From Burkholderia sp. BCC0322 (GTDB taxonomy: Bacteria > Pseudomonadota > Gammaproteobacteria > Burkholderiales > Burkholderiaceae): DNA of 64,000 nucleotides. Shown here one piece after another: positions 1 to 8,128 of this stretch; the stretch's first letter is position 1; every line of letters starts with the position of its first letter. The stretch is taken from NCBI RefSeq assembly GCF_902833045.1, contig NZ_CADFDU010000008.1, positions 62,001 through 126,000 of the forward strand. Reading direction: 5' to 3'. Made by a program: the position numbers and the translations under genes. The notes under the pieces are model-generated. The model had not been told where the DNA came from. It ran no database searches and saw only the letters and a program-made list of their open reading frames with translations.

Positions 1-734
1 GCGTGCTCCGCCAGCAGCCTGGCCTTCGCATCGACGAGCCGCGCCGCATGCGTATCGCGATGCTGGCGCATCCGCTCGGTCGGCCCGACCACCGACAGCC
101 CGTACCAGTCGCCGTCGAGCGTCAGCGCGACCGCGAGCGCCGACAGTTCGGGCGCGCTCTCGCCGAAGTTCTCGGCCCAGCCGAGTTCGCGGAACCGGGC
201 GGTTTGCGCGACGAGCGCAGGCAGGTCCGCCACTGTCGTGTCGGTGTAGCGTTCGAACGTCAACTGCGCGCCGAGCGCCTGCTGCGCGTCGCCGTCCAGT
301 TCCGCGAAAATCGCCTTGCCGATCGAGTTCGCATGCAGCGGGCGCAGCTCGCCCGGCGCGCGCGTGTAGCGGATTGCCTGCTCCGATTCGACGACGTCGA
401 GATAGGTGACGGACACGCCCTGGATCTTGCCGAGCACGGCCGTTTCGCGGCTCGCGTCGCGCAGCGCGACGAGATGCGGATGAACGATGTCGACGACCGG
501 ATCGGTCGCGTCGATCGCGGCGGCGATCGTCTGCAGGCGGCGCGTCGGGTAGTAGCCGCCGCGCTTGCGCACTTCGTACAGGTAGCCGCGGCTCACGAGC
601 GTGCGCGCCATCGCGAGGCAGCTCGACGCCGGCACATTGAGCAGGCGCGCGAGTTCGGTGAGCGGCAGCGGCCGCCGTTCGGCGGCGAACAGCTCGAACA
701 GGTCGAGCGTGCGGGCAACGAGTTTGACGTCCAT
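1..734 (-). CDS. IclR-family transcriptional regulator (3' end beyond window)
   Basis: About 244 codons are visible; the C-terminus is cut by the window edge. The start is the ATG at 734. The first 60 residues form a winged helix-turn-helix (LTELARLLNVPASSCLAMARTL, with a wing at about 50-60), followed by the IclR effector domain (hallmarks such as RPLHANSIGKAIFAEL at about 120-135). IclR proteins bind short palindromes and usually control adjacent catabolic genes. This gene lies last in a same-strand run of CoA-transferase, transporter and acyl-CoA dehydrogenase, 60 bp after the latter, so it probably regulates that run; the palindrome at 4790-4809 is a candidate operator. The effector cannot be inferred. 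Confidence 0.9.
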   Translation of the reverse strand, partial: MDVKLVARTLDLFELFAAERRPLPLTELARLLNVPASSCLAMARTLVSRGYLYEVRKRGGYYPTRRLQTIAAAIDATDPVVDIVHPHLVALRDASRETAVLGKIQGVSVTYLDVVESEQAIRYTRAPGELRPLHANSIGKAIFAELDGDAQQALGAQLTFERYTDTTVADLPALVAQTARFRELGWAENFGESAPELSALAVALTLDGDWYGLSVVGPTERMRQHRDTHAARLVDAKARLLAEH

Positions 735-794
735 GACGAGCGCTTGAATCGGAACGGGAGGTCGCGCACCGGGCCGGCCGCCGGGACGGTACGG

Positions 795-1961
795 TCAGTA
801 CGACTTCGGCAGCCCGAGCACCTTCTCCGCGATGTAGCACAGGATCAGTTGCGGACTCACGGGCGCGAGCCTCGGAATCATACACTCGCGCAGGTAGCGC
901 TCGACATGGTATTCCTTTGCGTAGCCCATCCCGCCGTGCGTCGCGACCGCCGTCTGGCACGCCTGGAACGCGGCTTCCGCGCCGAGGTATTTCGCGGCGT
1001 TGGCCTCCGCGCCGCACGGCTGCCCCGCGTCGTAGCGCGTCGCGGCCTTCATCACCATCAGCCACGCGGCCTCGAGCTGCATCCACGCCTGCGCGAGCGG
1101 ATGCTGGATCGACTGGTTCTGCCCGATCGGCCGGCCGAACACGACGCGCTCGCACGCATACTGCGTCGCGCGACGCAGCGCGGCCTGCCCGAGCCCGATC
1201 GCCTCGGCGGCGATCAGGATCCGTTCGGGATTCAGCCCGTGCAACAGGTAGCGGAAGCCGTCGCCTTCGTTGCCGATCAGGTCGCCTTCCGGTACGCGCA
1301 GGTTGTCGATGAACAGCAGGTTCGAATCGACCGCCTTGCGGCCCATCTTCTCGATCTCGCGCACCTCGACGCACGAGCGGTCGAGATCGGTATAGAACAG
1401 GCTCAGCCCGTCGGTCGGCTTCGCGACCTGGTCGAGCGGCGTCGTGCGCGCGATGATCAGCATCTTGTTGGCCACCTGCGCGGTCGAGATCCAGATCTTG
1501 CGCCCGCTCAGCACGTAGTGGTCGCCGTCCCGGCTGGCCTGCGTGGTCAGGTGCGTGGTGTCGAGGCCCGCATCGGGTTCGGTCACCGCGAAGCACGCCT
1601 TGTCGCGCCCGGCGATCAGCGGCGGCAGGAAGCGCGCCTTCTGCGCGTCGGTGCCGAACACCTGCACCGGGTTCAGCCCGAAGATGTTCATGTGGACGGC
1701 CGACGCGCCGGACAGGCCGGCACCCGATGCGCTGATCGTGCGCATCATCAGCGCGGCCTCGGTCATCCCGAGCCCGGCGCCGCCATGGGCGGGGTCCATC
1801 GCGATGCCGAGCCAGCCGGCCTCGGCGAGCGCCGCGTGGAAATCGGCGGGGAACCCGCCCGCGCGATCGCGTTCGAGCCAGTAGTCGTCGCCGAAGCGCG
1901 CGCAGATTTTCTCGATCGCGCTTTCGATCGCGCGCTGGTCATCGGTCAGGTCGAACTGCAT
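795..1961 (-). CDS. Acyl-CoA dehydrogenase
   Basis: A 388-residue FAD-dependent acyl-CoA dehydrogenase, the family's usual length. FAVTEPDAG (about 124-132) is the first signature, and THGGMGYAKEYHVERYLRE near residue 350 is the second. The C-terminal YEGT glutamate used as catalytic base by short/medium-chain enzymes is absent. A glutamate in LNPER (about 246) sits where isovaleryl-CoA-type enzymes carry their base, which suggests a branched or unusual acyl-CoA substrate (inference). The ATG at 1961 is preferred over an in-frame GTG at 1970 because a GGGAG ribosome site lies about 10 nt before it. It is probably cotranscribed with the CoA-transferase and the transporter, giving a route of uptake, CoA activation and oxidation for a carboxylic acid. 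Confidence 0.9.
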   Translation of the reverse strand: MQFDLTDDQRAIESAIEKICARFGDDYWLERDRAGGFPADFHAALAEAGWLGIAMDPAHGGAGLGMTEAALMMRTISASGAGLSGASAVHMNIFGLNPVQVFGTDAQKARFLPPLIAGRDKACFAVTEPDAGLDTTHLTTQASRDGDHYVLSGRKIWISTAQVANKMLIIARTTPLDQVAKPTDGLSLFYTDLDRSCVEVREIEKMGRKAVDSNLLFIDNLRVPEGDLIGNEGDGFRYLLHGLNPERILIAAEAIGLGQAALRRATQYACERVVFGRPIGQNQSIQHPLAQAWMQLEAAWLMVMKAATRYDAGQPCGAEANAAKYLGAEAAFQACQTAVATHGGMGYAKEYHVERYLRECMIPRLAPVSPQLILCYIAEKVLGLPKSY

Positions 1962-2103
1962 GGAATGCACTCCCGGAAAAAGGCGAGCGGTCGCGCCGCT
2001 CTCAAGAAAACGCCATGCGGCGCCGAGGTTTCCACGCCGAAGGATGTCCCCGTGCGGGATGGCCCGCTCGGCGCGTCGGCACGAAGCGGCCAGTCTCGGG
2101 CGC

Positions 2104-3405
2104 TCACAACGGAAACACGCCCACGATCACCGCGGCGAACACCATCAGCACGGTGGCGGCGAACAGGAACGGAATCGTGAATTTCTGGTGCTCGGCCAGC
2201 TCGACGCCGGTCAGGCCGACGATCAGGAACGTCGCGGGCGTGAGCGGGCTCACCGGGAAGCCCGTCGTCATCTGCCCGAGCAGCGCGGCTTGCGCCATCT
2301 GGATCGGCGGCACGCCGAGCAGCTTGCCGCTTTCCGCGAGCACCGGCAGCACGCCGAAATAGAACGAATCGGGGTCGAACAGCAGGCTGAGCGGCATCGA
2401 CAGCAGCCCGAGCACGAACGGCATGTGACGCGCATGCTCGACCGGCACGTGTGCGACGACCACGTCCGCCATCGCCTTCAGCATCCCGGTGCCGGACATG
2501 ATGCCGGTGAACGCGCCGGCCGCGAGCAGCACGCTCGCCATCATCAGCGCGGCCTTCGCATGCGCGTCGATCCGCTCGCGCTGGGCGTGCACGTCCGGGT
2601 AGTTGATCACGAGCGCGGCGACCGTGCCGAGCATGAACATCACCATCGGGTCGACGATGCCCGACACGAGCGTGACAAGCACGACGAGCGTCAGCGCGAG
2701 ATTGATCCGGAAGCGTTCCGGCCGGCGCAACGCGCGTTCGGCGTCGGTCAGTGCGCGCGGCGCAATCGCGAGCGACGCCGCGCCGGCGCGATCGAGCCCG
2801 AGCCGCTTCGCCTCGCGCACGCCGAGCACGTAGGCGGTGCCGAACACGAACACGAGCCCGACGATCTGCACCGGAATCATCGGCATGAAGATCGCGGAAC
2901 CGGGAATGTGCAGCGCCGCCGACGCGCGCAGCATCGGCCCGACCCACGGCAGGAAGTTGACGCCGGCCGCCATCGACGCCACGCACGCGAGGATGCGGCG
3001 ATCCATCCCGAGCCGCGTATAGAGCGGCATCATCGCCGGCAGCGTGACGAGAAACGTGACGGCGCCCGAGCCGTCGAGATGGATCAGCAGCGCGAGCAGC
3101 GCCGAGCCCGTCACGATGCGTGGCGGATGGCAGCCGATCACGCGCAGCACGCCCGCGATGATCGGGTCGAGCATCCCCGCATCGGTGAGGATGCCGAAAA
3201 AAAGAATCGCAAAAACGAACATCCCGGCGATCGGGCCGATGTTCTGTACGCCGTGCACGATGAACTTGCCGGTCGCGAGCCCGAAACCGGCCGCGAGCGA
3301 CGCGGCCACCGGCACGACGATCAGCGCGACGAGCGGCGACAGCCGTTTCGTGATGATCAGGCCGAACAGCGCGACGATGGCGATCGCGCCGATCCATGCA
3401 AGCAT
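2104..3405 (-). CDS. CitMHS-family citrate/carboxylate-proton symporter
   Basis: A 433-residue inner-membrane protein with about 11-12 hydrophobic segments spread over its whole length. The sequence resembles the CitMHS (citrate-Mg2+:H+ / citrate-Ca2+:H+) family: a first helix at MLAWIGAIAIVALFG, a conserved HLDGSGAVTFLVTLPAMMP stretch near residue 125, and a late PLTPATFLIVGLTGVEL segment. The ATG at 3405 has a strong AGAGGAG site 7-8 nt upstream; an open upstream extension to 3474 has no such site. Its place between a CoA-transferase and an acyl-CoA dehydrogenase suggests it imports the acid those enzymes process. That substrate need not be citrate. Confidence 0.8.
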   Translation of the reverse strand: MLAWIGAIAIVALFGLIITKRLSPLVALIVVPVAASLAAGFGLATGKFIVHGVQNIGPIAGMFVFAILFFGILTDAGMLDPIIAGVLRVIGCHPPRIVTGSALLALLIHLDGSGAVTFLVTLPAMMPLYTRLGMDRRILACVASMAAGVNFLPWVGPMLRASAALHIPGSAIFMPMIPVQIVGLVFVFGTAYVLGVREAKRLGLDRAGAASLAIAPRALTDAERALRRPERFRINLALTLVVLVTLVSGIVDPMVMFMLGTVAALVINYPDVHAQRERIDAHAKAALMMASVLLAAGAFTGIMSGTGMLKAMADVVVAHVPVEHARHMPFVLGLLSMPLSLLFDPDSFYFGVLPVLAESGKLLGVPPIQMAQAALLGQMTTGFPVSPLTPATFLIVGLTGVELAEHQKFTIPFLFAATVLMVFAAVIVGVFPL

Positions 3406-3529
3406 GATGCGTCTCCTCTGCAGCCGGTACGCCGGTGCAGCGCCCGGCAGGGTGTTCGAAGGGGCGTGCGGCACGCAGGGCCGTGCGGCGCCGTCGGGCG
3501 CGCGGCACGGCCGGCGGCCGCGAAGCCGG

Positions 3530-4696
3530 TCAATCCCGGTGTGTGGCGCGATCGCGGCCGTCAGCGTCGGCGAACACCTGCGCCGCGTGTTCGTTCAGCG
3601 CGGGCGGCGGCCGCCGGTACGTGGCCGGCGTGCGACCGAGCTTGATCGGCGACGCGATGCCGCGATGCCGGCCCAGCTCGACCTTCATCTCCCGATGCGC
3701 GACATGCGGATGATCGAGCGCCGCATCGAGCCCGAGCACCGGTGCGCACGGCACGCCGCGGCGCATCAGTTGCTCGGCGAGCGCCGCGCCGTCGTGTCCG
3801 GCGAGCGCCGTTTCGAGCCGCGCACGCAGCGCGGCGCGATTCGCGCTGCGCGCGCGGTTGTCCGTGAAGCGCGGATCGTCGAGCCAGTCGCGCGTGCCGA
3901 GCACGTCGCACAGCCCGGCGAACTGCCCGTTGTTGCCGACCGCGAGAAAGATGTCGACGGTGGCCGTCGGAAAGCTGTCGTACGGCGTGATGTTCGGATG
4001 CGCGTTGCCGGTGCGCACGGGTGCCTTCCGTGAATGGAAGAAGTTCGGCGTATGGGGATGCAGGATCGACAGCGCGCAGTCGAACAGCGTCGATTCGACG
4101 AACTGGCCGCGGCCGCTCGCGTCGCGCTCGCGCAGCGCCATCAGCACGCCGAGCGCGGCGTTCAGCCCGGTGACGAGATCGACGATCGGCACGCCGACCC
4201 GCAGCGGCGCGCCGCCCGCTTCGCCATTGACGCTCATCAGCCCCGCGAGCGCCTGCACGGCGGCGTCGTAGCCGGGCAGCCCGCCGAGCGGGCCGTCCGC
4301 GCCGAAACCCGACACGCGGCAATAAACGAGGCGCGGAAACCGCGCATGCAGCGCGTCGAAGCCGAGCTCCCAGCGCTCCATCGTGCCGATCTTGAAATTC
4401 TCGACGATGGCGTCCGCGTGTTCGAGCAGGCCGAGCAGCCGCTCGCGGTCGGCCGGTTGCGTCAGGTCGAGCGCGATGCCGAGCTTGTTGCGGTTCACGC
4501 CGAGGAAGTACGACGCGGTATCGCCGTCGAACGGCGGGCCCCACGTGCGCGTTTCGTCGCCGGACGGCGGTTCGACCTTGATCACTTCCGCGCCGTGGTC
4601 GGCCAGGATCTGCGTTGCATACGGGCCGCCCAGCACCCGCGACAGATCGATGATGCGCAATCCCGCCAGCGCGCCCTGCTGCTCGTGTTCCGCCAT
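3530..4696 (-). CDS. Family III CoA-transferase (CaiB/BaiF type)
   Basis: 388 residues of the formyl-CoA/carnitine CoA-transferase fold. The N-terminus LAGLRIIDLSRVLGGPYATQ and GAEVIKVEPPSGD (about 35-47) are family hallmarks. Asp173 in VGVPIVDLVTG aligns with the catalytic aspartate that forms the acyl-enzyme anhydride. It moves CoA between carboxylic acids. The start is the ATG at 4696, with AGGAGC upstream. It is the first gene of a minus-strand set with transporter, dehydrogenase and IclR regulator, so it is likely the activation step of a small catabolic pathway. The acid is not identifiable from sequence. Confidence 0.88.
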   Translation of the reverse strand: MAEHEQQGALAGLRIIDLSRVLGGPYATQILADHGAEVIKVEPPSGDETRTWGPPFDGDTASYFLGVNRNKLGIALDLTQPADRERLLGLLEHADAIVENFKIGTMERWELGFDALHARFPRLVYCRVSGFGADGPLGGLPGYDAAVQALAGLMSVNGEAGGAPLRVGVPIVDLVTGLNAALGVLMALRERDASGRGQFVESTLFDCALSILHPHTPNFFHSRKAPVRTGNAHPNITPYDSFPTATVDIFLAVGNNGQFAGLCDVLGTRDWLDDPRFTDNRARSANRAALRARLETALAGHDGAALAEQLMRRGVPCAPVLGLDAALDHPHVAHREMKVELGRHRGIASPIKLGRTPATYRRPPPALNEHAAQVFADADGRDRATHRD

Positions 4697-4789
4697 GCGT
4701 CCCGCTCCTGGTTCCGGTTGATCGGACGGCCGGTTCCGGTTGCCGCACACCTGCGGCGCAGCCTCCCGGATTCGATAAATAATTCTTGT

Positions 4790-4809
4790 GTGTGAATTTA
4801 TATTCACAC
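4790..4809. promoter_or_regulatory. Perfect 8-bp palindrome before the CoA-transferase operon
   Basis: GTGTGAAT (4790-4797) and ATTCACAC (4802-4809) are exact inverted repeats around a 4-bp AT spacer, 94-113 bp upstream of the CoA-transferase start in an otherwise GC-rich region. This is a plausible operator for the IclR regulator at the end of the operon. The assignment rests on position and symmetry only. Confidence 0.5.
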
Positions 4810-4972
4810 TCGGGAATTATGTTGTCAACCCCGACGGCACCCTGAGGCCGGACGGACGGCGCCGCCGTGCGCAAGTGGGGCCGACACCGAACACGACGCG
4901 GTTGCGATGGCGCCCCGCCATTCGCTAAGCTGGCGGGCCATCTTCATCTCGAAAAAACAAGGCGGACTATTC

Positions 4973-5230
4973 ATGAAACGGATGCTGCTCGCGGCCTTCG
5001 TGCTGGCGTCGACGCTGGGCGTCGCCCACGCGCAAACCCGGACGTTCCATTTCGGCGAAGGACAGACGCAGATGCCGGGGGGCGCGCCGCAGGTGGCCTC
5101 ACCGACCGCGCGGCCCGCGCCCGCGCGCCGGCACGTCACGCCGCCGTCCCACCATCGGCGTGCCGTTCACAAGCGCCGCCCACCGCGCCACGCGAAGCCG
5201 GCGCGCAGCGGAATCTATACGCACGCGTGA
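4973..5230 (+). CDS. Small secreted Pro/His/Arg-rich protein
   Basis: 85 residues. The first 22 form a clear Sec signal peptide (MKRMLLAAFVLASTLGVAHA, then cleavage before QT). The mature part is basic and low in complexity, with many Pro, His and Arg residues, and has no recognisable domain. AAGGCGGA precedes the ATG at 4973. The gene is divergent from the CoA-transferase operon and stands alone. Function unknown; it may be a small periplasmic protein. Confidence 0.7.
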   Translation: MKRMLLAAFVLASTLGVAHAQTRTFHFGEGQTQMPGGAPQVASPTARPAPARRHVTPPSHHRRAVHKRRPPRHAKPARSGIYTHA

Positions 5231-5379
5231 CCCGTTTTCCGTTCCGCGAAGCCGTGCACGGAACTGTCATGAACGGCCACTAAGATCGGTGCGGCACCTG
5301 TACGCCGTCGCGGCCCGTTGCCGGAAAACGAGCCGCCGACGCGCATTTTCTCCACGATTCAGCACCTGCTTTACCGAAT

Positions 5380-5802
5380 ATGAGTACCGGGCCGGACACT
5401 CTCGCCGTCATCAAGGAACGCGCCACGATCGTGTGCCGCCAGCGCAGCAGTGTGCTGCTGGTTGCCCGCACCGCGTCGCGCTGGTCGCTGCCGGGCGGCA
5501 CGATCCGGCGTGGCGAGACGCCGCTCGATGCTGCGCTGCGGGAGCTCGCGGAGGAAACGCGGCTGGAGGGGCTAACGCTCGACTACGCGGTGCAGTTCGG
5601 CGGGCTGACCAAGCTCCATCACGTGTTCGTGGCCGACGTACCGGCGCACCTGACGCCGCGCGCGAGCAACGAGATCGCCCGCTGCAAGTGGTTCACCGTC
5701 GACCGGCTCGACACGCTTCGTGCGAGCGTGCCGACGCGCAAGATCATCGAACTGCTGCGGCTCGAGTGTTTCTCGGCGATCGCGAACGGCCGGCCGCGCT
5801 GA
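5380..5802 (+). CDS. NUDIX hydrolase
   Basis: 140 residues. The NUDIX box is complete: G40, E46, R54-E55-L56, E58-E59, in GGTIRRGETPLDAALRELAE and the next residues. These enzymes hydrolyse nucleoside diphosphates linked to another moiety, with the glutamates binding Mg2+. Typical short single-domain member; substrate not predictable. The ATG at 5380 follows a poor ribosome site. It is convergent with the phosphatase-like gene, leaving only 21 bp between the stops. Confidence 0.9.
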   Translation: MSTGPDTLAVIKERATIVCRQRSSVLLVARTASRWSLPGGTIRRGETPLDAALRELAEETRLEGLTLDYAVQFGGLTKLHHVFVADVPAHLTPRASNEIARCKWFTVDRLDTLRASVPTRKIIELLRLECFSAIANGRPR

Positions 5803-5823
5803 CCCCGATATCACCCGCGCCGG

Positions 5824-6150
5824 TCACGCGCGCAGGAACGGACCGGCCTTGCGCTCGAGCAGCGTGACGAGTTCGGGCTGCATGTAGGTGTAACGGTCGG
5901 GAATGTCGAGGCACACGATCTTCTTGTGCCGCAGATGCGTGCCGAATTGCGCCGCCAGCCGCGCCCGGTGGGCACGCTCCATCACGAACACGACATCGGC
6001 CCAGTCGAGCTGCTCGGCGGACAGGCGCGTATCCGCATCGGGCGCGAGGCCCGCCGAGTCCGTTTCGACGGCCGGCCAGGCGGCGAATACCGCTTCGGCG
6101 GTCGGGCTGCGCAGCCGGTTGCGGCTGCAGATGAAGAGCGCCCGCGTCAT
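5824..6150 (-). CDS. Low-molecular-weight protein tyrosine phosphatase-like protein
   Basis: 108 residues. The N-terminus MTRALFICSRNRLRSPTAE carries the CX5R P-loop of LMW phosphatases (Cys8, Arg14) after a beta strand. It is shorter than classical LMW-PTPs (about 150 residues) and lacks the usual C-terminal DP general-acid motif in recognisable form. It therefore belongs to the compact family members whose activity is uncertain. The start at 6150 is the ATG that immediately precedes the motif; an upstream extension to 6261 only overlaps the next gene. Confidence 0.8.
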   Translation of the reverse strand: MTRALFICSRNRLRSPTAEAVFAAWPAVETDSAGLAPDADTRLSAEQLDWADVVFVMERAHRARLAAQFGTHLRHKKIVCLDIPDRYTYMQPELVTLLERKAGPFLRA

Positions 6151-6181
6151 GTCGCTTCGCGGTTGCCCGACACCACCCTGC

Positions 6182-6754
6182 TCACCCTTGCGCAATCGTG
6201 CCCGGCCGGACGTACGCGAGCATGTGCGGCACGTAGTCGGCCTTGCCGAGTTCGACGCCATGATGGCGCAGGATCGCGTACGCGGCGATCGCGTGGAAGT
6301 AGAACTGCGGCAGCGCCCAGTCGCGCGCGTACTGTTCGCCGGTCATGTCGAACGCGATCCCGTTTGGCATCTCGAGCGCGATCGGCAGCGCGGCGCCGCC
6401 GTCGAGCGCATCCGGCGCGAGTTCGCCGAGAAAGGCGAGCGTGCCGGCGACGATCGCCTGCGCGTCGGCGAGCGAGCCGGGTTGCGCATCCGCATTCCAT
6501 CCCGCCTCGCGCAATGCCAGCAACGCGGCCGGCACCGGTTCGCCACGCAGCCGGTGGACGGGCTCCATCGCCTGGAAACACGAGAAGCGCACCTGTGCCG
6601 CGAGCGGATACATGTCGGGCGCCAGCTTCAGCGACATCGCCGCGTCGGGCGCGTCGCCCGCGGCCTGCCGGTGCGCGGCAGCCTTGTCGAGCCATGCGGT
6701 CTGCGCGCGCAGCAGCTGGGTGAAGGTCGGGACGAGAAGTTGGGTCGGTGTCAC
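6182..6754 (-). CDS. DUF1993 domain protein
   Basis: 190 residues matching the DUF1993 family (related to DinB-like four-helix bundles). Recognisable stretches are the N-terminal TPTQLLVPTFTQLLRAQTAW and GEQYARDWALPQFYFHAIAAY near residue 150, plus a late HHGVELGKADYV. The start is the GTG at 6754, placed 7 nt after AGGAG; no ATG fits this frame. Function unknown. DinB-like proteins can bind metals or act as thiol transferases, which is not shown here. Confidence 0.75.
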   Translation of the reverse strand: MTPTQLLVPTFTQLLRAQTAWLDKAAAHRQAAGDAPDAAMSLKLAPDMYPLAAQVRFSCFQAMEPVHRLRGEPVPAALLALREAGWNADAQPGSLADAQAIVAGTLAFLGELAPDALDGGAALPIALEMPNGIAFDMTGEQYARDWALPQFYFHAIAAYAILRHHGVELGKADYVPHMLAYVRPGTIAQG

Positions 6755-6925
6755 GCATGCGCTCCTGTGTTGTGGTTTTCGCCACGATAGCAGCGTCGGC
6801 ACGAATCTGCGTCGAGGCCTGGGCGATGAGCGCGATGCGATGCGGATCGGGTGATGTGGCGCGTGACACGGGCGAGTGCACCCCGACGCGGGATGATGAC
6901 GACGCGCGGCCGCATCCACGCAACC

Positions 6926-7378
6926 TCAGGGCTTGCCCTGTCGCGCCAGGAACCGGTCGAGCTGCGATGCGAACGCCTTGCCGTCGCGCGCGCTGAACGG
7001 CGCCGGCCCGCCCGTGTCGATGCCCGCGCTGCGCAACTGATCCATCATCGCGCGCGTCGACAGGCGTTCCTCGATGTTCTCGCGGCTGAACCAGTTGCCG
7101 CGCGGGTCGAGCGCATGCGCGCCCTTGTCGAGCACGGCGGCGGCCAGCGGGATGTCGGCGGTAATCACGAGGTCGCCCGCTTCCACCAGCTCGACGATGC
7201 GCGCATCGGCCACGTCGAAGCCGGCCGGCACCTGCACCGCCTTGATGAACGGCGACGGCGGCGTGCGCAGAAACTGGTTCGCGACCAGCGTCACGCTGAT
7301 TTCGGCGCGACGCGCGGCGCGAAACAGCATGTCCTTGATGACGGCGGGACACGCGTCGGCATCGACCAGTACTTGCAT
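6926..7378 (-). CDS. YaiI/YqxD family protein (DUF188)
   Basis: 150 residues of the UPF0178/DUF188 family. The start MQVLVDADACPAVIKDML, the middle GDLVITADIPLAAAVLDKGA and NWFSRENIEERLSTRAMMDQ are its conserved blocks. The acidic residues in VDADACP and TADIPLA resemble a PIN-like nuclease fold, but no activity is established. The start at 7378 is the ATG at the conserved N-terminus. The gene lies 60 bp downstream of the cobalamin chelatase genes on the same strand and may be read by their transcript. Confidence 0.88.
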   Translation of the reverse strand: MQVLVDADACPAVIKDMLFRAARRAEISVTLVANQFLRTPPSPFIKAVQVPAGFDVADARIVELVEAGDLVITADIPLAAAVLDKGAHALDPRGNWFSRENIEERLSTRAMMDQLRSAGIDTGGPAPFSARDGKAFASQLDRFLARQGKP

Positions 7379-7438
7379 GGTGGAGTGTTCCAATGGGTTG
7401 AAGCAGAAGCGGCGATCATAGCGCACCGCCGGCCGCCA

Positions 7439-8047
7439 TCAGCCGGCCCGGCCCGTGCACAGCGCGTCGGCCGTCACCCACTGCGCGTCCCACGCCGCGG
7501 CCAGCCGCGCGCCCCGCCCGATCCGTACGGCCGCGTCGTCGAAATCGACGAACACGACGTGATCGGCCGCCGCGGGTTTCGCGGGCATCTCGCGCGTGCG
7601 TCCGTCGGACAGCACCCACAGCCAGCGCTGCTTGCCGGGCTCGCGCCGCGACGCACGCGCGAGCAATTGCGCGGCGGCCGCGATGCCGTCCGCGAGCGGC
7701 GTGCCGCCGCCGCCTTCGACGGGTTCGAGCCAGCGCGCATTCCACCAGCGCGGGACGGCCGGGCCAAAGCGTCGCGCGGCGCCGTTGCCGCCGAAGCAGA
7801 TCAGCGCGGTTTCGACCCGGGCGCGCGCGGCCTGGTCGAAATACGCGACGATCAGCCCCTTCGCCAAGGCAAGCCGCTCGTGAGACAGCATCGACGCCGA
7901 ACAGTCGAGCACGAAGCAATGCAGTGCGGGCGGCGTGCCGGCGCGTTTGCGGAAGCGCAGATGGTCGCGATGCAGCGGGCCGCCGCGTTTCGCGGCCAGT
8001 GTCGCCGGCCACGCCACGGCCGCGCCGGCGCGCGCCGTGCCCGGCAC
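7439..8047 (-). CDS. VWA-domain (ChlD-type) subunit of cobaltochelatase, probably translated by -1 frameshift from chlI
   Basis: The frame encodes the C-terminal half of a ChlD/BchD-like chelatase subunit. AVAWPATLAA is the linker, LHCFVLDCSASML carries the DxSxS metal-ion site of a VWA (integrin I) domain, and RWLWVLSDGRTREM follows. The only conventional start is the GTG at 8047, which has no good ribosome site. The frame is open further upstream to the end of chlI and lies at -1 to it. A slippery A7 and a stem-loop sit exactly at the junction, so the likely product is a fusion in which about 227 residues (from codon 8122-8120) follow residue 357 of ChlI. That gives 584 residues, close to a normal ChlD. 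If read alone, the product is a 202-residue VWA protein. Confidence 0.85.
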   Translation of the reverse strand: MPGTARAGAAVAWPATLAAKRGGPLHRDHLRFRKRAGTPPALHCFVLDCSASMLSHERLALAKGLIVAYFDQAARARVETALICFGGNGAARRFGPAVPRWWNARWLEPVEGGGGTPLADGIAAAAQLLARASRREPGKQRWLWVLSDGRTREMPAKPAAADHVVFVDFDDAAVRIGRGARLAAAWDAQWVTADALCTGRAG

Positions 8048-8067
8048 GCGCGCGGCTGCGCCTGATG

Positions 8068-8128
8068 GCCATCGAGGACCGCGAACGAGGTTCGCGGCGG
8101 CGCCGGCTCGATGGCTCAGCGTTTTTTT
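8068..8128 (-). promoter_or_regulatory. Programmed -1 frameshift signal at chlI/chlD junction
   Basis: Read on the minus strand, the end of chlI is CTA AAA AAA CGC TGA. The A7 at 8128-8122 is a classic slippery heptamer, followed after 6 nt (CGCTGA, including the stop) by a long hairpin. The outer arms GCCATCGAG/CTCGATGGC (8115-8107 with 8076-8068) and inner arms CCGCGAAC/GTTCGCGG (8097-8090 with 8086-8079, 3-nt loop) are all perfect. Slippage by -1 gives ...Lys-Lys-Thr-Leu-Ser and enters the VWA frame without a stop. Frameshifting of this kind has been described for cobaltochelatase chlD genes in other bacteria. Confidence 0.8.

Noticed and set aside
3-2180. 725-codon plus-strand frame at the window start
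   Set aside because: It covers the antisense of the IclR and acyl-CoA dehydrogenase genes; biased composition and no domain.
8045-8047. GTG at 8047 as the true start of an independent VWA gene
   Set aside because: Kept only as a fallback. The frame is open to the chlI slippery site, there is no good ribosome site, and the linker typical of ChlD lies upstream of the GTG.
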